Source: a virus. Taken from it: a DNA stretch of 26,161 nt. The position numbers were made by a program, and so were the translations under genes. Below, one piece after another: positions 7,509 through 13,136 of the stretch. Under the pieces are notes generated by a model. That model saw only the letters and a program-made list of their open reading frames with translations, had not been told where the DNA came from and ran no database searches. Position 1 is the stretch's first letter. Each line of letters opens with the position of its first letter. The stretch spans positions 1 to 26,161 of the IMG/VR virus record IMGVR_UViG_3300030107_000419, one strand, 5' to 3'.

Positions 7509-8362
7509 TGCAACACCCTGCTGAATTGTCGTTACATTCCTACATGAATAAAGCCTTAAAAGGAAATGCAACTGTATCAACTACAACTGTGCAACAAGTA
7601 GCTAATGATGTAGCAGATGCAGTTAAGCGACAATTTGGTGGGGAAAAGCGTGGTAAGTTTAAGTTACGTATGTCTAATGTAGGTAAACCTACTTGCCAAC
7701 TTTGGTTTGAAAAGAATAAACCTGAGACAGCTTTACCTCGCCCTAGTAACTTTTTAATGAATATGATGATTGGAGATATAGTTGAAGCTGTATTTAAAGG
7801 ACTATTAACAGAAGCAGGAGTTAAGTATGATAATTCAGATTCTGTAATATTAAAAGTTAAAGATAAAGAAATAAGTGGTACTTATGATTTAGCTATTAAT
7901 GATGCTATAGATGATGTTAAATCTGCTTCTGATTGGTCGTATAAATATAAGTTTGAATCTTTTGATTCTCTAAAAAATGGAGATACCTTTGGTTATATAG
8001 GACAATTAGCAGGCTATGCCAAAGCCAGTAATAAAAAAGCTGGTGGTTGGTGGGTTATAAATAAAGCTAATGGAAAAATTAAATATATTTCTGCAGAAGG
8101 TATTGACATTAATAAAGAAATATCTTATATAGAAGATACAGTTAAAACATTAGAAAAAAATGAATTTAAAAGATGTTTTAACTTTGAAGATGAAATGTTC
8201 TATGGTAAACCCACAGGCAATAAAATCTTAAATAAGATATGTGGCTTTTGTGAATACAGGTTTGCGTGTTGGAAAACTTTAGAAGAAAAACCTTCTATGG
8301 TATCTAAAGCAAAAGAACCTAAGATTATGCCATATATTAGATTAGAAGGAGAAACTGTATGA
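7508..8362 (+). CDS. PD-(D/E)XK exonuclease, Cas4/RecB-like with putative Fe-S cysteines
   Basis: 284 residues. The nuclease core reads GTYD (Asp127), DDVKSA (Asp136, Lys138) and a QLAGY helix (Gln166 to Tyr170), matching RecB-family motifs II, III and QxxxY. Cys63 together with Cys245, Cys248 and Cys254 (C-xx-C-x5-C near the C-terminus) has the layout of the 4Fe-4S staple of Cas4 and AddB. It probably degrades DNA 5'-3' or 3'-5' during phage recombination, replication or host DNA breakdown, analogous in position to T7 gene 6 exonuclease. No cas1, cas2 or repeat array lies nearby, so a CRISPR role is not supported. Starts are coupled: TAATG with the upstream gene and ATGA with the downstream gene. 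Confidence 0.87.
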   Translation: MQHPAELSLHSYMNKALKGNATVSTTTVQQVANDVADAVKRQFGGEKRGKFKLRMSNVGKPTCQLWFEKNKPETALPRPSNFLMNMMIGDIVEAVFKGLLTEAGVKYDNSDSVILKVKDKEISGTYDLAINDAIDDVKSASDWSYKYKFESFDSLKNGDTFGYIGQLAGYAKASNKKAGGWWVINKANGKIKYISAEGIDINKEISYIEDTVKTLEKNEFKRCFNFEDEMFYGKPTGNKILNKICGFCEYRFACWKTLEEKPSMVSKAKEPKIMPYIRLEGETV

Positions 8363-8574
8363 CAAAAATCGATGAGATGGCTGAGATGATTAAAGAAAAA
8401 GAAAAAGAGCTATACGAATTAAAAAAAGAGTATAGAGAACTCAGAACTGAAGGCTTACGTAGTGCTATAGAGCAACGCAAAGAAGCTGAAAAGCTAGTGC
8501 GTGATGAAATGAAAGCCTTAGGTTATGATAATGGTATACCTTATAGCTCTAATATTAGATGGTATAATTTTTAA
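8359..8574 (+). CDS. Small coiled-coil protein of unknown function
   Basis: 71 residues. Residues 1-50 are almost continuous charged helix rich in Glu, Lys and Arg with hydrophobic residues at heptad spacing, so a coiled-coil dimer is likely. The last 20 residues are different (GYDNGIPYSSNIRWYNF). It overlaps the upstream nuclease by 4 bases and ends two bases before the endonuclease I start. Its translation appears to be coupled to both neighbours, which suggests a role as a cofactor in DNA processing, though nothing proves it. Confidence 0.75.
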   Translation: MTKIDEMAEMIKEKEKELYELKKEYRELRTEGLRSAIEQRKEAEKLVRDEMKALGYDNGIPYSSNIRWYNF

Positions 8575-8576
8575 CT

Positions 8577-9029
8577 ATGTCATCTTATAGTGCTACACAA
8601 ATGGCACGTAAAAATGGGTATAGGAGTGGTTTAGAGGATAAGATTGCTACTTATCTTACAAAAAACAATGTCAATTTCCTATATGAAAAAGTAAAGATTG
8701 AGTGGGAAGACCTCGCATATCGCACCTATACCCCTGATTTTATTCTACCTAATGGTATTATAATTGAAACAAAAGGTAGATTCATTGCTTTAGATAGAAG
8801 AAAACATATAGCAATTAAAAAACAGCACCCTGAGTTAGATATACGATTTATATTTACTAATAGTAGAAATAAGTTAAGAAAGGGTGCTAAATCTTCTTAT
8901 GGTGAATGGTGTATAAAATATGATTTTCTATACTACGACAGAATTATTCCAGAAGATTGGTTAAAAGAAAAGGGTAAAAGCAAGTATCCAAAACTAATTA
9001 AATATAAATATAAAAAAATAAGGAGATAG
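8577..9029 (+). CDS. Endonuclease I, T7 gp3-type Holliday junction resolvase
   Basis: 150 residues, close to the 149 of T7 gp3 and very similar by eye: RSGLEDK near 16-22, YTPDFILPNGIIIETKG at 51-67, a HPELDIRFIF stretch and SYGEWC. The catalytic set Glu20, Asp54, Glu64 and Lys66 matches T7 Glu20, Asp55, Glu65 and Lys67. In T7 the enzyme resolves branched DNA and helps degrade host DNA. There is no good ribosome binding site before the ATG, which lies two bases after the previous stop, so it is probably translated by reinitiation. The C-terminal tail is lysine-rich. Confidence 0.95.
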   Translation: MSSYSATQMARKNGYRSGLEDKIATYLTKNNVNFLYEKVKIEWEDLAYRTYTPDFILPNGIIIETKGRFIALDRRKHIAIKKQHPELDIRFIFTNSRNKLRKGAKSSYGEWCIKYDFLYYDRIIPEDWLKEKGKSKYPKLIKYKYKKIRR

Positions 9030-9030
9030 T

Positions 9031-9354
9031 ATGCTTGTAAACAATGAAGATTTTTATATACAGCTAATACCTAACTTAGATAAAAATAAAAATTGGCTAG
9101 GTACAATGCAAGTTAATATTGTAACATCTAATTCGAATCCTATAGATGATGAAGGATACAATCAGATGTTTCATTTGTGTCAGATAATAGCATCTATAGT
9201 TCCATACATGGATGATAATCCAGATATAATTCCTGAATTAGAAAAATATATGACTATAGAAAAAGAAAAACAATCTAAAAAACTACAGGTTGTTGGTAAA
9301 AAAGGCAATGTAATTAATTTAAATTTTGGTTCTACTACTAAAGGGAGTGCTTAA
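9031..9354 (+). CDS. Hypothetical protein
   Basis: 107 residues, no family recognised. The N-terminal two thirds look like a small alpha/beta domain (FYIQLIPNLD near 8-17, WLGTMQVNIV near 22-31, then a helix near residues 43-60). The end is basic and flexible. Acidic helices and a cell-internal composition are seen, with no signal peptide or membrane segment. The ATG has an excellent AAGGAGATAGT ribosome binding site immediately after the endonuclease stop. The gene ends one base before the next start region, within the same operon as the replication genes. Confidence 0.7.
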   Translation: MLVNNEDFYIQLIPNLDKNKNWLGTMQVNIVTSNSNPIDDEGYNQMFHLCQIIASIVPYMDDNPDIIPELEKYMTIEKEKQSKKLQVVGKKGNVINLNFGSTTKGSA

Positions 9355-9355
9355 T

Positions 9356-9721
9356 ATGAGTTATTTAAATGCTATTAATAAACATAATAAGAAAAAAGAA
9401 AAGGAAAAGAAAGTGGATTGGAATAAAAATGCATTAGGTTATGTAGATGGTTTGTTTACAAATAATAAAGGAGTGGAAAAAATGTTTCAAACAAATACCA
9501 CACAGGATATGGTAAATAGTCCACCTCATTATAACCAACATGGTATTGAATGCATAGATGCTATACAAGCTTGTACTTCTGATGGGTTTGAGTTTTATTT
9601 ACAGGGAAACATACTAAAATATTTATGGAGATATAAATATAAAAATGGAGTAGAGGACTTAAAAAAAGCAAGTTGGTATCTAAATAAATTAATAGAGATT
9701 GCTAATGACGATTCGAATTAA
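9356..9721 (+). CDS. DUF3310 protein, T7 gp1.7-like nucleotide kinase family
   Basis: 121 residues from the ATG at 9356, which follows AAGGGAG. The C-terminal 70 residues carry the DUF3310 signature: SPPHYNQHGIECIDAI, then FYLQGNILKYLWRYKYKNG and a KKASWYLNKLIE helix. T7 gp1.7, in the same family as I recall, phosphorylates dTMP and dGMP, so a role in dNTP supply next to the ribonucleotide reductase makes sense. The first 42 residues are a lysine-rich extension. A second start at 9482 has a perfect AAGGAG eight bases upstream and would give a 79-residue protein containing only the domain. The annotated start could be either; both may be used. Confidence 0.85.
   Translation: MSYLNAINKHNKKKEKEKKVDWNKNALGYVDGLFTNNKGVEKMFQTNTTQDMVNSPPHYNQHGIECIDAIQACTSDGFEFYLQGNILKYLWRYKYKNGVEDLKKASWYLNKLIEIANDDSN
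9468..9484 (+). promoter_or_regulatory. Internal ribosome binding site with alternative ATG
   Basis: AAGGAG at 9468-9473 sits eight bases before an in-frame ATG at 9482 inside the DUF3310 gene, just ahead of the conserved domain. This is a stronger site than the one at the upstream ATG (9356). It probably decides a second, shorter product or the true start. Confidence 0.45.
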
Positions 9722-9875
9722 AGTACTTATGACTATTAATATAGATGAATCTGAATATCCTATACCCGTTGATGGTAAAGTTGATGAAGAAGTTGAAGAT
9801 GCACTAAAAGAATTTTTTCACGACATAGAAGGAATGAAAATAAAACACGTTAAAATAATTACGGAGAATATATGA
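9705..9875 (+). CDS. Small conserved-looking phage protein, 56 residues
   Basis: A short frame begins with ATG at 9705 (or ATG 9729) and ends with the TGA at 9873-9875, overlapping the ribonucleotide reductase start by 4 bases (ATGA) and the DUF3310 gene by 17 bases. It encodes a beta-strand-like start (MTIRIKVLMTINID), a YPIPVDG turn, an acidic helix (EEVEDALKEFF) and a final IKHVKI strand. This is a compact beta-alpha-beta pattern that I recall seeing in other marine phages next to nucleotide genes. Codon use and spacing fit a real gene. Its function is unknown; the fixed position beside the reductase suggests a role in nucleotide supply or replication. Confidence 0.7.
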   Translation: MTIRIKVLMTINIDESEYPIPVDGKVDEEVEDALKEFFHDIEGMKIKHVKIITENI

Positions 9876-11815
9876 ATAGAACAAACATAACCCTACCAAC
9901 CGATTATCAAAATTTTATAGCACTATCTCGCTATGCTAGATGGCTGCCTATAGAAAATAGACGAGAGAACTGGTCTGAAACTATATTAAGATACTTAGAT
10001 TATATGAAAGTTCATTTACTTGAGAAACATAGTTATTGTTTAGATGATAACCTATATGATACTATTAGTAAACAAATAATAGAATTAGGTGTTATGCCTA
10101 GTATGCGAGCTTTAATGACATCAGGAGTAGCATTAGATAAATGCCATGTTGCAGGATATAATTGTTCTTACCTTCCTGTAGATAGTCCTCGTTCATTTGA
10201 TGAGACAATGTATATATTAATGTGTGGTACTGGAGTAGGTTTTTCTGTAGAACGTGAGAACGTAGATAAGCTGCCTCTTATTAATGAACACTTTGAAAAT
10301 AGTACAACAGTTATTAAGGTAGGTGATTCTCGTTCAGGTTGGGCAAGAGCATTAAGAGAGTTAATAGCTATGTTATATGTGGGACAAATCCCACTGTGGG
10401 ATGTATCTGAAGTAAGACCTGCAGGAGCGAGATTAAAAACATTTGGTGGTAGAGCTTCAGGTCCAGCTCCTCTAGTAGATTTATTTGAATTTTGTATCGA
10501 GATATTTAAAAATGCAAAGGGTAGAAGATTATATCCTGTTGAATGTCACGATATAATGTGTAAGATTGGTGAAGTTGTTGTAGTCGGTGGGGTACGACGT
10601 AGCGCACTTATCAGTCTTTCCAACCTTGGTGATGACCAAATGCGTCATGCTAAGTCTGGACAGTGGTGGGAAACCGAAGGGCAACGTGCGCTAGCAAATA
10701 ACAGCGTTGCTTATAAAGGTAAAGTACAAATGGAAACATTCATGCGTGAATGGTTATCTCTTGTTGAAAGTAAATCAGGAGAACGTGGTATCTTTAATCG
10801 CCAGTCTGCAAAAGAACAAGCAATGAGAAATGGTAGACGTAAAACTAATTATAAATTTGGATGTAATCCATGTAGTGAAATTATACTTAGACCTTATCAA
10901 TTCTGTAATTTATCTGAAGTAGTAGTTAGAGAAAGTGATACCTTAGAAACCCTAAAAGAAAAAGTAAAGGTAGCTACAATTTTAGGTACATTTCAAGCAA
11001 CCCTTACTGATTTTAAATACTTAAGAAAAGTATGGAAGGATAATACAGAAGAAGAAAGATTACTTGGAGTATCGTTAACAGGTATTATGGATAATCAACT
11101 TCTTATTAATAATCCAAAGAAAGCACCGAATACTGCTTTTATATTAAAAGAATTAAAGGAGACAGCCATTGAAGTTAATAAATATTATTCAGAACAGCTT
11201 GGCATTCCTCAATCGACTGCCATTACTTGTGTTAAACCTAGTGGTACAGTTTCTCAACTTGTGGATAGTGCAAGTGGTATTCATGCTAGACATAGCAAGT
11301 ATTATATTCGTACTGTACGTGGGGATAATAAAGACCCTTTAACACAGTTTATGATTGATAGCAACATTCCACATGAACCTGATGTAATGAAACCTGATAG
11401 CACTACCGTATTTAGTTTTCCTATGAAGTCACCTAAAGGTGCTATTACTAGAAATGAAATGACAGCTATCGAACAATTAATTTTATGGAAGACTTATCAA
11501 AAGTATTGGTGTGAACATAAACCATCTGTAACTATTACAGTAAGAGAAGATGAGTGGATGGATGTAGGAGCTTGGGTATATAAAAACTTTGATGACGTTT
11601 CAGGTATTAGTTTTCTACCTCATAGTGAACACACATATGCACAAGCACCCTATCAAGAAGTAGAAGGTAAGTACTATAAAGCACTTTTAGATAAAATGCC
11701 ACAAATTGATTGGAATGACTTGACAAAATACGAAAAAGATGATACAACAGCAGGGTCAAAAGAGCTAGCTTGCTCTGCTGGCGTTTGCGAGGTCGTAGAC
11801 ATAGGAGCAACATAA
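9872..11815 (+). CDS. nrdJ: Ribonucleoside-triphosphate reductase, class II (adenosylcobalamin-dependent)
   Basis: 647 residues; makes deoxynucleotides from ribonucleotides with a B12 radical, independently of oxygen. By comparison with the Lactobacillus leichmannii enzyme, Cys98 (in GYNCSYLPVDS) and Cys345 are the redox pair and Cys334 in NPCSEI is the thiyl radical site, with Asn332 and Glu336. The spacing Cys334-Cys345 (11) equals that of Cys408-Cys419. The C-terminal swinging pair is Cys634/Cys639 in CSAGVC. It is shorter than the 739-residue reference, as is usual for phage forms. It overlaps the 56-residue gene by 4 bases. Marine hosts must supply or import cobalamin. A stretch around 10570-10700, coding for GGVRRSA and neighbours, is clearly G+C-richer than the rest. 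The gene is followed by a terminator-like double hairpin. Confidence 0.95.
   Translation: MNRTNITLPTDYQNFIALSRYARWLPIENRRENWSETILRYLDYMKVHLLEKHSYCLDDNLYDTISKQIIELGVMPSMRALMTSGVALDKCHVAGYNCSYLPVDSPRSFDETMYILMCGTGVGFSVERENVDKLPLINEHFENSTTVIKVGDSRSGWARALRELIAMLYVGQIPLWDVSEVRPAGARLKTFGGRASGPAPLVDLFEFCIEIFKNAKGRRLYPVECHDIMCKIGEVVVVGGVRRSALISLSNLGDDQMRHAKSGQWWETEGQRALANNSVAYKGKVQMETFMREWLSLVESKSGERGIFNRQSAKEQAMRNGRRKTNYKFGCNPCSEIILRPYQFCNLSEVVVRESDTLETLKEKVKVATILGTFQATLTDFKYLRKVWKDNTEEERLLGVSLTGIMDNQLLINNPKKAPNTAFILKELKETAIEVNKYYSEQLGIPQSTAITCVKPSGTVSQLVDSASGIHARHSKYYIRTVRGDNKDPLTQFMIDSNIPHEPDVMKPDSTTVFSFPMKSPKGAITRNEMTAIEQLILWKTYQKYWCEHKPSVTITVREDEWMDVGAWVYKNFDDVSGISFLPHSEHTYAQAPYQEVEGKYYKALLDKMPQIDWNDLTKYEKDDTTAGSKELACSAGVCEVVDIGAT
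11720..11748 (+). promoter_or_regulatory. Weaker promoter-like sequence, TTGACA-17-TACAAC
   Basis: TTGACA at 11720-11725, 17 bases, then TACAAC at 11743-11748 (4 of 6). It sits in the 3' end of nrdJ like the other three, but a terminator-like hairpin lies between it and the next gene at 11911. It is listed only because its placement follows the same pattern. Confidence 0.25.
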
Positions 11816-11834
11816 GGGAGGTACAATCACACAC

Positions 11835-11883
11835 GGGGGTATCGTTTCACCCCTCTGACGGGCTTTATATGAAGCCGTTTTTT
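11835..11883 (+). terminator. Two stacked hairpins ending in a T-run, after nrdJ
   Basis: The first hairpin pairs GGGGT (11836-11840) with ACCCC (11849-11853) across an 8-base loop. The second pairs ACGG-CTT (11858-11865, one bulged G) with AAGCCGT (11872-11878) and runs directly into six T residues (11878-11883). The second has the shape of a rho-independent terminator for the replication operon on the plus strand. The first may stabilise the RNA end or be a separate element. Confidence 0.6.
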
Positions 11884-11910
11884 AAAAATTAACTAGAACA
11901 GGAGCATTAT

Positions 11911-12330
11911 ATGCAAAATTTAGAACCAAGTGTTAAAAATAGAAAAAAGTTTGATATAGATTTAGAATATGGTAAAGTAAGAGAACAATTAGTTGCAGAT
12001 ATGCTTCAAGATAAAAAGATTGAAGTCAAAAGTGAAAGAGATGTTTGGCAAAAAACTGGTAACATAGCTATTGAATATGAATGTTATGGAAAGCCTAGTG
12101 GAATTAATGCTACAGAATCTGACTATTGGTTTCATAACTTGTGTATTGGAGATGAAACTTTTGCTACTATTGTTTTTAATACACAAAGTCTAAAAAAGAT
12201 TATAAATAATTTAGACTATAAGAAAAGTGTTTCAGGTGGAGATAATATGGCATCTAGAATGTATCTATTAAATTTACAGAAATTATTTTCATCTGACGTT
12301 ATTAAGGCATTTAAAACAAAGGAGAACTAA
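11911..12330 (+). CDS. Small PD-(D/E)XK-like nuclease candidate
   Basis: 139 residues. The N-terminal half has a helix with Gly21 and Glu25, then KIEVKSE with an ExK pair (Glu38, Lys40), followed by a W-x2-TGNIAIEYE strand. This order resembles minimal restriction-like nuclease cores such as resolvase or VSR-type proteins, though the expected Asp before the ExK is not certain. An AGGAGC ribosome binding site precedes the ATG. It starts a fresh set of small genes after the terminator. If a nuclease, it could process phage or host DNA. The nuclease assignment is by motif only. Confidence 0.6.
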   Translation: MQNLEPSVKNRKKFDIDLEYGKVREQLVADMLQDKKIEVKSERDVWQKTGNIAIEYECYGKPSGINATESDYWFHNLCIGDETFATIVFNTQSLKKIINNLDYKKSVSGGDNMASRMYLLNLQKLFSSDVIKAFKTKEN

Positions 12331-12594
12331 ATGAGAGAATTACTAATAAGTGCAGCAAGAAGTCATTATATGGGCTTGATAAATAAACATATATCAAATG
12401 TAGAAGTTTTATTAACTAATCCAATGGGTATTAGTGGTGTAGCTGATAAACACCAAGATATTCAGGAAGCAATAGAAATGGAATTAGGTATTATTGCTGA
12501 CTATAATGATAAGCTAGAAGTCCTACAACGATTTTTTATTAAGCCTCAGCAAAACGAAACTACAGAGGAGAAAAAGAAAGATGCTAAATCGTAG
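12331..12594 (+). CDS. Hypothetical helical phage protein
   Basis: 87 residues, mostly alpha-helical (RELLISAARSHYMGLINKHISNVEVLL, then EAIEMELGIIADYNDKLEVLQRF), ending in a Lys/Glu-rich tail. The helix with spaced Ile/Leu and acidic residues suggests a small dimeric bundle. Related small proteins are, as I recall, widespread in phages of marine bacteria, always without a known role. GGAGAA lies before the ATG, directly after the upstream stop. It overlaps the next gene by 14 bases. Confidence 0.7.
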   Translation: MRELLISAARSHYMGLINKHISNVEVLLTNPMGISGVADKHQDIQEAIEMELGIIADYNDKLEVLQRFFIKPQQNETTEEKKKDAKS

Positions 12595-12802
12595 ACATGG
12601 TTTAAGCAAATATGATGCGCCTTTAAAAATACAATTTCAAAAAGGCTACGATAGTTTTAAGAGAGGTAATATGCGAAATCCTTTTCATTCTAATTCTATG
12701 CAATATAGAGAATGGGATAGAGGATTCAATACTGCCTACTCTCAAAACTTAAAGAGAGTAAAAAAATATGAACTTAGAAATAGAAGCAAAAGAGTTTCTT
12801 AG
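12581..12802 (+). CDS. RMF/CrpP-like small basic protein
   Basis: 73 residues, strongly basic. The core reads FQKGYDSFKRG, then NPFHSNSMQYREWDRGFNTAY: the G-Y-x-x-F-x-x-G, then N-P-[FY] and a W-x-x-G-F motif seen in ribosome modulation factor-type proteins and the phage/plasmid CrpP family. RMF binds the 30S subunit and dimerises ribosomes; a phage copy might alter host translation or bind nucleic acid. The ribosome binding site (AGAGGAG) lies within the previous gene. The assignment rests on motif pattern alone, and the family includes members with other functions. Confidence 0.6.
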   Translation: MLNRRHGLSKYDAPLKIQFQKGYDSFKRGNMRNPFHSNSMQYREWDRGFNTAYSQNLKRVKKYELRNRSKRVS

Positions 12803-12812
12803 AAGGAGAAAT

Positions 12813-13136
12813 ATGAGCAATATAACAGCTACTGAATATCAAGACAAAGCTAAAGTAACTGCTATATTCCCAAAAGAAAAAGCCCTAGAGTATTTAGCTC
12901 TAGGGTTATCTTCTGAGTCTGGGGAAGTGGCAGGTAAAATAAAAAAGATTATACGAGATAAAAGTAAATTAAATCCTACAGATTTAGGTGCTGAGATAGG
13001 AGATGTCCTATGGTATTGCGCCTTATTAGCTGAAGAACTTAATTTAAATCTTGGTAAGATTATGGAAAATAATATTGATAAACTATATTCTAGGAAAGAA
13101 CGTGGAGTATTAGGTGGTTCAGGAGATAATCGTTAG
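12813..13136 (+). CDS. mazG: MazG-type nucleoside triphosphate pyrophosphohydrolase
   Basis: 107 residues from the ATG at 12813, chosen over an in-frame ATG at 12768 because AGAAGGAGAA lies just before it and the first start is inside the previous gene. The single MazG domain has the two acidic metal motifs, SSESGEVAG (ExxE) and GAEIGDVLW (ExxD), separated by a short loop. It hydrolyses (d)NTPs to monophosphates. In cyanophages the enzyme was shown to favour dGTP and dCTP, so it may recycle host nucleotides for the reductase and polymerase encoded upstream. Its stop overlaps the stop of the convergent minus-strand gene by 4 bases. Confidence 0.93.
   Translation: MSNITATEYQDKAKVTAIFPKEKALEYLALGLSSESGEVAGKIKKIIRDKSKLNPTDLGAEIGDVLWYCALLAEELNLNLGKIMENNIDKLYSRKERGVLGGSGDNR

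Noticed and set aside
8103-8131. TTGACA-17-TATATA inside the Cas4-like nuclease gene
   Set aside because: The -10 match is only 4 of 6 and the next gene start is over 220 bases away, unlike the three accepted promoters; likely chance in AT-rich DNA.
7508-8362. Calling the Cas4-like nuclease part of a CRISPR system
   Set aside because: No cas1, cas2, effector or array in the window; the phage replication context explains it better.
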